Positions 1 through 11,802 of a stretch of 64,000 nt of DNA are shown one piece after another (the first letter of the stretch is position 1; every line of letters starts with the position of its first letter). Source of the stretch: Apostichopus japonicus (lineage: Eukaryota; Echinodermata; Holothuroidea; Aspidochirotida; Stichopodidae). The stretch is taken from NCBI RefSeq assembly GCF_037975245.1, contig NC_092566.1, positions 18,137,001 to 18,201,000 of the forward strand, written 5' to 3'. A model generated the notes under the pieces. The model worked only from the letters and a program-made list of their open reading frames with translations, was not told where the DNA came from and ran no database searches. A program made the translations under genes and the position numbers.

Positions 1-1083
1 TCCCACATCTTCTATATACATGTTAAAGGCATTGAAGACTCGCCCCAAACCGTGTGCGGCCATCTGAAAAAGTTAACTTTCCGTTGCATGCAAGTGACGT
101 TTTGTTCGTGTCGCTACAAAATGCAGACAGTACAGTATAATGAAACGTGATAACTTGTTATCTTTAGCTGGACCTGAGATGTCCATCGCTGTATTGTTTG
201 TACACTGTGCTGTGGGTATTGACCGCAGCTGTATGTACTGAATGTACACTAGTGTCTAATTACCGATGGTAGCAAGCTGTGTGTGTGTATTTTCTGGGAT
301 CGATGGTGGTGTCTAACACTTCTGTTACACCTCATTCGAAACTAGGTCAGATTACCGGCACTAGACGTTTCTTTTTGCGCCAGTCTTCACACCCTTTAAT
401 CTTAGTTGCTAATGTTATACGAAAGTATATGTCTATGTTTCCATATATGGCTGGCCATGCGCAAAGGACTTTAACGTATCCACATAGTTAAGATACACAT
501 GTAATTAATTCGAATATTACGTATGTATGTCTATACGTTAAGTAATCATTAACTTCAACTGGTGCCAACTACGTCCGTCCCGAACACAAATACAAAGTTA
601 CGAACGTTATCACAACTGTCACCTTGGCGTAGAGGATCACATGACATGATATGAAACATGCAACTAGTAAATTACAATATGAGTGTGTAGGGAGTGGAAA
701 GAAACAGGAAGCTTTCCACGATCAGCCACACTTTACACAGTAAAAACACAATACAGCAATAACACACTATGCGGGAAAACCAACACAACAAGAACAACAA
801 CAACTAGGAAGAACAAATGTGAAGTACCATTACACATAAAAGTAAATAATTATGAACATTCAAGTTTACTTTCTAGTCAATTTGTGAATAGTTTGTTATT
901 GTCGTTTTATTCTAATCATTTACCAAACATTAGGGACAGTGTGTATAGAAATGTATTTCATCCGAGACAAAGCTGAAACATTCAACAGAGAAAAAATGAT
1001 AACCATTATGTTAAATAAATATAGCATTATGCCGTAATAATATATGTCTTCTCTACTTCCAAACTTTATTTTGTCTTCTTCAG
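1..1083. other. Intron sequence upstream of the first visible CLCA exon
   Basis: No exon could be supported here. The upstream N-terminal CLCA exons expected before the HExxH exon (the GDAPYT-like and preceding segments of the family) were looked for and not seen, so this is most likely intron and the 5' part of the gene lies outside the window. The small open frames at 279-491 and 683-976 have no family resemblance and low-complexity composition. The acceptor CAG at 1081-1083 follows a pyrimidine-rich tract. Confidence 0.6.
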
Positions 1084-4000
1084 GTAGAGTATTTGTCCAT
1101 GAATGGGGTCATTATCGCTGGGGTTTGTTCAATGAATATGCAGATGAAATCGCTGACGTGGACAATGCTCAAAATTTTTACTTTTCTTTAGACGAAGAAA
1201 TCTGGAAGCCTACTAGGTAATTATTTATTCATAAATACATAGTTTTACTTTCTTCTGACTCGTGCAGCTTCCTCTAAAACACGTAAACAGTTCCACCCCA
1301 ATGGACTGCAGGTGTACAGAGTATAGGGTCCGCATTTTGACCTGTAATTCTGGTACACACATGTGCTTCTAACTTGCACTCCAACAAAATAATATACTCT
1401 CTAAGGATTGCCATGGAATATTTTGATATTTTCAAGTTTGCTTAAAAGTCAGTTTTCAATTGTTTATCTAAACTATAACATATAAAGAGCTTTATAAAGT
1501 AATCCTCATAATCTTTCTATCACGTGTTAAATCAATGTAAATACAAACATTTAGAATTTTCTCTTGTTATGATTTTACGATGCTGTACATTGCAATCCCA
1601 TATGATAACAATAGTGTATTTAGTTTATACCCATATACCGTAGTCACTTAAAATGGGAAAATAAAAGTTGGAAAATCTTGATATTTTGAGTTTTACAATT
1701 TTAATGTGAGTAATGCTATATAAGGGTCAGAGGGACGAAATGTTGAACGGTTAATTAGTGCTAACAAATAGCTGTGTTGCAATATATACGTACATGCATG
1801 TTACAACGTTATAGGGATAGGTTTTAGTTCAAGGTATTATTAGTTGTCTCATTTGCAGTTACTTCCTTGAGATTTTCATCGGAATTCGTGGTTGGATTCT
1901 GGCTTTTGCCAACTTGTTAATGTCCAGTTGTGAGAGACTATATGCAGATAGGCCTATACGTTTGGATTTAACTGTTTTGACTTTGACTTTGACTTTGTTT
2001 GATTTATGAGTTTGGAGTAATCACTACAAATAAACAATATGTACACTGGCATGTTGGTTTATTTGTGTGTGTTTTTTGTTCTTTTATAGATGTTCTGATG
2101 GCTTCGTTGCGTATAACCTTGTCTTCGACAACGGTAGGTATCGTTATTGCAACGGAGATCAATACATTGGCTACGAAGATGGTTGTGTCAGTATTCCAGC
2201 TTCTTCGCAGCCTAACGTCACTGCTTCGATTATGTCGGGCTATACCAGTATCCCAGAGGTAAGGCTATACTGCAATGACAACTCTATACTGAGTGCTCAA
2301 CTTCCCCATCTCCCCTCAATCTAATCCAATAATTAATAGCGCTCTTTAGTCACTTTATACCCTCCAAATTTGTTTGCTAAGGAAAGGTGGCTTTTTTCGC
2401 CATGTTCCTATAAACCATATACTGGCTGCTTGTTAATCGCACCAAATATGTGATGCGACCGGACCCCTCCCATGAAAGAGCGCTGCGTATAAAGTCACAT
2501 TCTCCGTTTGAATGGTATTTGCTAATATTGGCTAAATCTTAACCCTACAATTCCACAAACAGTTTGCAAATCAATAAACAGATCACGAGAACTTATTGAT
2601 GACTTATACGAAAAGTCAAGTTTTTTATTTGTCTTTTATATGGTATTTGTTTGCTTATAGTTTTACAGCTGGTGAGTATCTACGTTAAACCGCATCTCTT
2701 ATCATATTATCTTTGACTTCCTTGTATCTTTGACTTCCTTATATCTTTGACTTCCTTATACTATATATAGCCAATGATAAAACTCCATACATAATGGCAC
2801 CAGAACAGTGTATTCACCAGTAAGTTTCAATTTAACTATAATGAAAAAATGTCAATTAAAATAAAATGAAAACTTTCAAAATGCACTATTTTCACCTGCG
2901 CTTTATAATAATTTTATAATGTTTCTGAGACACGAAGTGTCATAAGCGTATGGTCCCGAACACGATTCGCCGCTAGTTTAATGTCTGCAGTATATATAGA
3001 CCCCAACTTTAGTACGCTATCATGGAAAATTTTCTTGAGATTACGTAATCGACCTGCCTTGGTCGTAAAATGACCTCTTTTTACCAATTTGTCTGCACCG
3101 TCTACCACATATTTGTACCTGTATGAGGGTCTTTGTGTGAACGATGCATGATTAACTATACTGTAGACATGAACATATTTTCACACAGTGTTTACACAAA
3201 GAGCCTAATGGTGTTAAGAAGCTATGCAGGCTAAACGTAGAGCCTGAGGTCGATTTACGACCGTGGCAGGTCGATTACGTAATCACAAAACTTCCCTATA
3301 GTGCTATAATTGGGACAATAAAGTGTGGGACAATAAAGTGTTTTGTTTTTATTTACAGATTGTCGATTTTTGCGATGAGGACGTCGCTCCTGCTCAGAGG
3401 CATAATCAAGAAGCCCCCCACAAACACTCAAGGCTTTGTAGCTCTAAGAGCAACTGGGAAGTGATGCGAGAACATCCAGACTTTCTAGGTAGGAACGATT
3501 CTTTCGAAATCTCTCCTATCCATCCTGAATCATTATGTGTGTGTATGCGTGCGTTTGTTTTGTATTCTGACCGAGGACTTGAACTAAAGAATTCCAGGTC
3601 CTCGGTTGTGATTTCTATAAAGAATCACCGCGTCCTTGGAAGAATTCTATTGTGTGGGGTATCGTTAAAGTTAGGGTACGTGGATTTGAACAATGGAAAA
3701 TACAATGGGGTCCTCGGTCTGAATCTAATACAAACATGTGTGTGTGTGTTTCAGTTGTTAGTCGCTGATACTTGTCAACATTATAAGTAAATACCAATAC
3801 ATTACATCAGCTTGACTAGTCGAAAAGTCGAAAAATATTTCGTTTTGAATTTCTTTTATAAACACAATGCAAGGAAGTACCTATATGCATGACTATATGT
3901 TAGTCGTTTATTGGTATCGTCCATTTGTATTCTCATACTAACAATTGGTATAGGCGTTAAAATGAGTAATGATTTTACAACCCAAATTTTCAGTCATGAA

Positions 4001-7000
4001 ATTATTTCGTTTAAGTATAAAGTGTGATTTTTTTCCATCACGACTTATTCAGATTTTGAAATTCAAATGGGGAAATAGTTGCCAAAAAAGGACAAACATG
4101 TGATGTTATGGGACCTTATGTATGTACATTATTGTGTAAAGTTGATCACAAACACAATGTAATATATGATATTACTATGGATATCTTGATCCATTCAGAA
4201 AATTATAAGTTATATTGTTAAGAAAAGTGATCCATTTCCGATCTCGATGACTGGAAAGACAATTTATTGAGCAGATAATCATACATTCACGATTTGTGGT
4301 CCGATATAATTTCGATAACTAACATATATTAAAGGGACAATTTGTAAAGTGAATCGAAGAGACGTATCCCCTTATGGGTACTATTGTTCATTGAACGACT
4401 GCCCCCGCTCAATTATTATCATCATTAATAAAACTTTAACGGACCACAATGGTTACCACCAAATTTTGAAAAACATGCATCTGATGTTCAAAAACTGTAA
4501 CCCTGCATTGCATCAAGATGTTAGATATTGATTCGGAAGTTTAACAAAAATAAACCGGTCACACTAATTTTCGTGACAGTAAACTAAATTCCGACTTTGG
4601 GAAGACGGGTTTAATAATAAATTTTGATATATTTTTCATGTTCACAGATACCAGTAACCTTCCACGTGATATAGCAGACATAAGACCCAACATCACTGTT
4701 GCTAGAGCGAGACCAATTCGTGTAGTTATGGTTCTTGATACATCAGGAAGTATGAGTGTAAGCAACCAAAATACATTTGAAGAGAACAATTTCAAAATAT
4801 TATTCTTCTTACCTCTCAACACTGGTATATGAAATCCAGCTCCTCCTGATAACAATTTTAAATTCGACAGATATGGATTTTGCTGATTATGAATTAGGAG
4901 TATTAATAAGGCACCTGGCAACAGCAGATAATATTACATCATCGTGGCTAATGAGTTCAAATCTGAAATTTATGAATCATTGAGTAACAGCTGTAGTAAA
5001 TCTTTTTAGTATAGTCAATAGTTCTATATTCTACTCGAACCTTTTGTTCATCAGATTCATTCAATTATTGTGTAACTTGTGAGCTTCTCAGTTGGTTAAA
5101 TGCTGAGTATATATATATACACGTCTGACTGACTGAATGAAGTAATTTGCTTAATTAGACAAGAATATCACATAGAAATCAACATAAATTCAGAAAAAAA
5201 ACCTTTCTCATTTGTTTTCACGCAGACAAGCGATAGATATCTCAAACTTGCGTCGTCTGCTAGAAACTTTATCACCTCTATTGCTGTTGACGGAAGTTAT
5301 GTAGGAATCGTTGATTTTGACTCGATTGGAAAACGTATAAGTGGTTTAACTCTAATCGACTCGGAAAACACAAGGCGTCAACTGGCAGAGCTAGTTCCGG
5401 TTGATGCCAGCGGTGGTACTTGCATTGGCTGTGGCCTTGAGGTTGCACTAGGGGTACGTATATTCACCTCATTCTTTTCCGGGCTTTGCCTCCCCTTCCC
5501 CCTCCCCCTCCCAACAAAACCCTAAACGTTTAGGGTGTTGTAACTTGGCGACTGCTGTTCCGTCAATGAATTGTCCATCATGTTTAACAAAGAAGTGTAG
5601 TTTATTATTTTTATTTTACTGAAAGCACTCTGACTAGTGTAAACGTACGATGATGTGGGTGGGCCCTCAGTTTATGGAGGACCGTAACAGTATAGTTCTT
5701 GATCCTGCACTGAACAATCTATTCAGTTAACGTATTACAAAAATGGCTGAGCATAAATAATGTAGGTATTAAAACATTTACTAAAGAGACCTGGTTGTTA
5801 AAATACATATCTACCAGTTCCACGTTTGGTAGACATAATGGGCAGACCATGAAGTAAGGCTCTAAATGTAGGCTGCATTTGAGCTTTATCGGTTCTCTGT
5901 ATTGTCTTTCCTTAATTAGTCCCCCCACCCACCCCCACCCCCCAATAAGCATGTATACGTACTATAGGAGTTTCATACTAACATAATTTCGTTTTCGAAT
6001 CATGTTTTCAAATCTTTAGATTTTATCTGAGGATGGGGCATCCCCAGCTGGTGGTCTAGTACTGTTGATTACAGATGGACAGGACGGCAACCCTGCTCTA
6101 ACTACTTCTTGGAAATATAGATACGTCGAGGAAAATGTCGTAATTGATGCCGTGGCCTTCAGCAACACCGCAGAGGAGAATTTAATCGACCTACAAGAAG
6201 CAACTGGTAACTTGCTAATATACTATTATATACTAATATACAAACAAATATGCAAACAATACTAATATACTCATGCACAACTAATATACAAACAGATATT
6301 AATATATCTGTAAACATACATATATATTTATTGTTATTATAAATATAGTTATAATTAATTATAATTATATAATTAAAATTACATATCATATATAATTATA
6401 TATTATATTTGTTAAATGTAATAATATATCTGCTAATATACAAACAGAGAATACTGATTTACACTAGTATCAAGACATGTATATGAAGCAAACGAACGTT
6501 ATGAAAAGTGCCGAATAGCAAACTTTCTTGTCTGGTATCTTACATGTCTATCCCGAATTGGATATCGGACTACTCGGGCTTGCATGCACCGCTAAAGTGT
6601 CGCCGAGGCTTTTGTGAATATTGGTGCTCATATGCCACGAGCGACATTTGACTCACATATCTAGGGTGTCGGCAGTCATGCAGTATATACAAGTATTTCA
6701 ACAATGTACACATTGTCTTTTTCAGGTGGTAAATTCTACCTCCAGACCGATGACCCTGGTTCTACCGGTCTTTACGATGCATTTCTCGCTACCATGGTTT
6801 CAGGTGTGCAGGAGTCGGATCGACGAATCACGGTAAGTTTTACCGATACCTTAATTGTTAACTTGCACAACAATTGTTAACTTGACAAAGGGATGGTTAG
6901 TTTGACTATAGACTCGCTCAAGGGCGTAGGAACCGGGGGGCTGGGGCGCCAGCCCCCCAGTGAAAAATATGGGGGGGCGGAAGTATCATTCCGCCCCCCG

Positions 7001-7789
7001 CTCCGCAAGTCAGAAAACCCCTTTTTCATTTCCAAATGAGAAAAATCTCATTTGGAGCACCAAATTGCATCTAAGTATTTACAAAAGTATTTACAAAATG
7101 GAGTTGGTGTTGAAGTGTGCTATATTGCACCAAATTGCATCTGAGGCCACCTGGAAATGCATAAAAAACAAAGGGGAGGGGGACACCCCCTTCCCTTAGA
7201 CCCCTCCCCCATGCCGGCCATCAGTCTTCAGCCCCCCCCCCCCCACTCAAAAGTACCTTTCTACGCCACTGGACTCGCCGCTGGGGAGCAAATATGAGAT
7301 AGCAATATACCTCGCAAGGAGTTAGTGAGGAAATTATACATCATACTAAAACTATATGCGGTACCCTTTGAGAATAGCAAATCTCGCATAACTTTACACG
7401 GGGCGGCAATAACTCGCAATAGGCTAGTTACAGACCTCGCAACAGAAACTTGCCGCTGATCACAGTTCATCTTAAGTCATAGTATTAAAAGCCAAATTTC
7501 ATTTTGTTTGATAGTCCATTTTGTTGTTTGTAAAAATAGCACATTTTATTTCATAATAGCTCTACACTGGCTCAACTATTTACCAAGCTGGAGAAACCAG
7601 AGGTCACGGGGTTTACATTGATCCAACCGTTGGAAATAGAACAGCCTTCGATTTCTCTTACATCGTTCAGTCGTCATTTCCAGGTAAGTGATTTTTGTCT
7701 CTTACGATGGCTACATTTTCAAGTTTCATTCGTAATGAATTCATTAGAATATCACACAAAGAGTTTTATTCTTATTGTGTTATTTCATT

Positions 7790-7837
<48 letters not shown>

Positions 7838-10800
7838 CTAACCACTATTAGAATACAGTATAACAAGTCTTTAACATAAGCCTATATTCGCACGATGAAT
7901 TTATTCTGAACCGCTTTTCTTTGTGTCTATTTTGGACTTTAAGTTTAAGACAATTCTGGTAATTAACAGCTATCGGAATTGTAAGACGAAGTTAGAATTA
8001 TGTAAATGAACATGTCACGTATTTCAAAATAACTACGATATCATATAGAGAGCATTGTATAGATATGTGAGTTCTCGCATATAAGAGCATTGTATATATA
8101 TATATAGTTTTCGCATATAAGACAAGGTCAATACTCTCTGTATATCGAGCTACCGATCAGATCTGAAATCGACTTAAAAGAGCTGTTCATCGCTTAAAAT
8201 CGTTTCTTCTTCAGCTGTCGAGGTAATTGTTACGTCACCATCTGGCAACGTTTATAATAACACATATGAAGGCTACGGTGTGGATTTGACCTTTAAGGTG
8301 ATATCGGTTAAACTGCCATTTGCAGAGGTAAGAGCTAAATACGAATGGGTTTTTCCTTAAGTCGAGCAAGAAACCACAGTTTTGATTTAACTTTGCCAGA
8401 CTAGTATATCATAATGCATATCGCATGACAAGAACTTCTTATCACCAACTAACCACGTGGTATAACGAAAAATTGTGACGTAATACTTCTCTGGTTTAAC
8501 TGTCTGTCAGCAGTGAAAAAAAGAGAGACAAAATAAAATGCTGTATCTGTCTTCACTTTCTAACATATTTATCAAGTATTTCATAAGCCAATGTGGTTTG
8601 ATTTTTTCAGACAGTTAATCAGGTGGTTACGTATAGTTTTACTTCTTATTACAATAATTAGTGAGGCCCTATTGGAGGATTCGTGTTATAATTTATTGAA
8701 ATCACTCAAACAGCTAAGTCAATCTATAATGACAATCACTGAAGTAAATATTGCTTATTGAACTCATTTTTATCAATCAACTTCTTGGTGACAATGTGCA
8801 AAATTATATTCTATATTTCATAAATTGTTTTCATCTTCAGCCCGGTCTGTGGTCTTATTCAGTTTACAATGCTTATCCCGCCTCCCACGAGATTTTCACT
8901 TCAATATCTACATATGCGTTAGAAGGCGTTAATCCGATCATAGCAACGTCTGAATTGAGTGGGTCCACTACAGACTTTGCCAATGGTCAACCATTAGTAG
9001 CATTTGCCGAAGTCCGCCAAGGATTGCATCCCATTATTAGAGCCAACGTGATCGCCACCATCGAAAGACCTCCTGATGCCAATGGTGTCATCTACCAGCC
9101 AATTGAGTTAGTGTTATTAGATAACGGTGCAGGTAAGAACCACAAGATTCACAAATGATCGCTGTCCTAAATGATGGCTGTCCTAAATGATCGCTGTCCT
9201 AAATGATGGCTGTCCTAAATGATCGCTTTAATAAATGATCGGTGTCCTAAATGATCGGTGTCCTAATTGATCGTTGTCCTAAATGATGGCTGTCCTAAAT
9301 GACCCCTGTCCTAAGTGATCGTTGTCCTAAATGATCGGTGTCCTTAAAAGATCGGTGTCCTAAAAGATCGCTGTCCTAAATGATCGCTGTCCTAAGTCAC
9401 ATATATTGTCCTATAGTACTCGAGAACTAATAAAGCAGCTTCGTAAGTCTATCATGTTAAAATTGTAAATATTTCATGTTATTATCATCTTTACTCCAAA
9501 CTGTTCCCAGACATCACAGAGTGTCCGTCAGTGAAACTGCTTGAATAGGTGGCAGTAAAATGACTTTTTGAATTCTGAACATAATGCCCCATAATTTCAC
9601 TTTCTAGCACATTTTGAGGTAATAATGATAATATTTGACCCTTGAATTGATTAAATCAATAGGTGCCGATGTAACCAGAGATGACGGTATATATTCTCGT
9701 TACTTTACGGCATTCACCGGTGTCGGATACTACGGTATCAAAATTAATATCAACAACGACAACGGAACTGCGATTATTCTGAACGATGCAGTGGCACTAC
9801 CCTTTTCGAGAACTTTAAGTTTCGTCGAACCGGAAGAGCTATTGAAAGGGAATATTCCAAAGATTGGTAAGGATTTAGATAAAATGTCACTTTGTACACA
9901 TGGTCGCCTGAAGCAGTGGGCGGCGTATATAATCAATTTCTCTTCGGACCAAACGCAGTTAGATGTCAAAGGTCATGTTGTGAAGGGAAACAGATTGTCA
10001 ATCTTAAACGGTTAAACACCCTAGAACTTCAGTCCAACGTAATAATGCAATACAGCAAACAATTGTGTGCCTTAATATTTCATTCGTTGTAAAATATCAG
10101 CCATCATTATAATCGAGGAATAATAGTGACTTAGCCCGATAACGAAATTTGTCTCCATATATATATATATACAGGTAATACAACCCTCCTTCTGCCTGGA
10201 ATGCCGGTTCCTAAGCCAGAGGGTGAACCCGCCCCTCAGTTTACCCGCGGGATATCAGGTGGTTCCAGTCGAGTACCGGAAACACCACAGAACTGGCAGC
10301 CAACTGATGACATCATCCCTCCGAGTAAAATAGTTGATCTGGCTGTGACGTCATCATCGTATGACAATGGAACCGCTACGTTAGAGTTCTCAGCTCCCGG
10401 AGACGATCTAGACAACGGCAACGGTGAGCTTACCACCACATACATTGTTACTCTACACCTATAGAGTTCTATTGTAGAGCAACGAATTAGACCACAAACA
10501 TGTATTGATGCAATACTCTAGCTTGATCTTTGAATCGGAGAGAAGCAGATTTTTGTAAGCAATTGCGCAAACATAATATTATTGTTCATATACCGCTGCC
10601 AAACATATATGATAAATTTTCGTGTGAGAGATGGGAATGGGCTATTTCGCAAGATAATATGTTTTTACTCTGAAAGTTGTCTCGTCATCCGCAACGTTTT
10701 TTATTCTTCATTCTTGTTCCAGCTTCATATTATATCATTCGGATGTCGACATCAGCCAATGAGCTTCGTACAAACTACAGTTCAATTCCCGCCCTTAACG

Positions 10801-11246
10801 AGACTGAATTCATTGTCGGTGATATATTTTCCCCTGGTAACTTTGGTGATCCAGAACGATTCGTTGTCATGGTTGACGTACCACAAAACCAATCTGTTGT
10901 GTCGTACATTTTTGCGATGCACGCCGTCGACGATTTCGGTAATGAAGGGGACATGTCGAACGTAGTACAGGCGACCCTTCGGCAGTACATACCGCCCCCA
11001 CTTACAACAACTCCACCACCACCTCTAACCACTGAAGAAGTTGACAAACCAAACCTTCTACCTTTGTGGATTACGTTAGGAGTAGTAGGTGGCGCTGTTG
11101 TCCTCGTTTTACTTGCTATCATTTTGGTGAAAGTGTTCTCAAAGGATACGAAGGGTGTAAAAAGTGTTAGTCCAGACACAAGCAAACAACACCATGACAT
11201 CGAACAAAGCAGTGCATATAACAACAACGCTTACACTATATCCTAA
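1084..11246 (+). CDS. CLCA-family secreted/membrane metalloprotease (calcium-activated chloride channel regulator), 5'-partial
   Basis: Thirteen exons join in one frame (855 codons plus stop): 1084-1216, 2090-2258, 3359-3488, 4648-4757, 5226-5453, 6020-6206, 6726-6832, 7560-7683, 8215-8327, 8841-9132, 9663-9866, 10175-10423, 10723-11246. All have AG/GT borders and matching phases. The first exon carries the zinc protease signature HEWGHYRWGLFNEY (HExxH plus downstream Glu), as in CLCA N-terminal domains. Exons 2-3 give the Cys-rich segment with EDGC and HNQEAP. Exons 4-6 form a von Willebrand A domain with intact MIDAS residues: DTSGS, the Thr of GGTCIG, and ITDGQD. A beta-rich region follows, then an FnIII-like domain (PSKIVDLAV onward), a Pro/Thr linker, one membrane helix (WITLGVVGGAVVLVLLAIIL) and a short tail rich in Ser and Asn. 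Vertebrate CLCA proteins cleave themselves and modulate TMEM16A chloride channels or mucus; that role here is inferred. Upstream exons are outside the window. It is the left neighbour of the peptide cluster. Confidence 0.93.
3039..3284. repeat. 39-bp inverted repeat in CLCA intron 2
   Basis: Arms 3039-3077 and 3246-3284 are reverse complements except for about four positions; the core is GATTACGTAATCGACCTGCC. The 168-bp loop is AT-rich. It looks like a MITE or the end of a palindromic element; target duplications were not recognised. Confidence 0.6.
6919..7271 (+). mobile_element. hAT-type MITE, copy 1 (in a CLCA intron)
   Basis: It begins CAAGGGCGTAGGAAC and ends TTCTACGCCACTG, imperfect inverted ends of the hAT CAGTGGCGTAG type. 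Flanking 8-mers are GACTCGCT (6911-6918) and GACTCGCC (7272-7279), an 8-bp target duplication with one difference, typical of hAT. The inside is G-rich at the left and C-rich at the right (able to fold) around a repeated GCACCAAATTGCATCT motif. No transposase is encoded, so it is non-autonomous. Three more copies lie in the window. Confidence 0.8.
7793..7836. repeat. (TA)n microsatellite
   Basis: An uninterrupted AT/TA dinucleotide run of about 44 bp, in a CLCA intron just after the exon ending at 7683. Confidence 0.9.
9153..9397. repeat. 16-bp minisatellite in CLCA intron
   Basis: About fifteen degenerate copies of a unit close to GATCGCTGTCCTAAAT. Variation is mainly GATCGCT/GATGGCT/GATCGGT. 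It starts about 20 bp after the splice donor of the exon ending at 9132. Confidence 0.9.
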
Positions 11247-11410
11247 ACACTGGTATATACCAAACTGAGATTGACGTTAATGAATCATATACTTAGTTCT
11301 CAACTAAAGGTCCAATTGTTCTCATACCGAGTTATCGGTATTTTCAGTCCCTTTGTATAAATTGATAGGATTAACATATTTACATCGATAGTACTGTATG
11401 CTATGAATCC

Positions 11411-11802
11411 CAAGGGCGTAGGAACCGGGGGCTGGGGCGCCAGCCCCCAGTGAAAAATATGGGGGGAAGTATCATTCCGCCCCCCCCCCCGCCTCGCAAG
11501 TCAGAAAACCCCTTTTCATTTCTCAATAAATGATAACAACATTCGTCATTTTAGCAGAAAACATTTTGGCAGAAAAAAAATCTCATTTGGAGCACCAAAT
11601 TGCATCTCAGGCCAGGTGAAAATGCAAAATTATTTACAAAATGGAGTGGGTGTTGAAGTGTGCTATATTGCACCAAATTGCATCTGAGTCCACCTGGAAA
11701 TGCAAACAATTTCCAAAGGGTAGGGGGACACCCTTAGACCCCTCCCCCAGGCCGGCCATCAGTCTTCAGCCCCCGACTCAAAAGTACCTTCCTACGCCAC
11801 TG
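11411..11802 (+). mobile_element. hAT-type MITE, copy 2
   Basis: Same ends as the copy at 6919 (CAAGGGCGTAGGAAC to CCTACGCCACTG) and the same repeated GCACCAAATTGCATCT core, longer by a segment around 11521-11575. Flanks share only a partial TGAAT-like match. It lies about 165 bp after the CLCA stop and was carried into block 2 (copy at 29987). Confidence 0.75.

Noticed and set aside
10775-11227. Long minus-strand frame of 150 codons
   Set aside because: Antisense shadow of the last CLCA exon.
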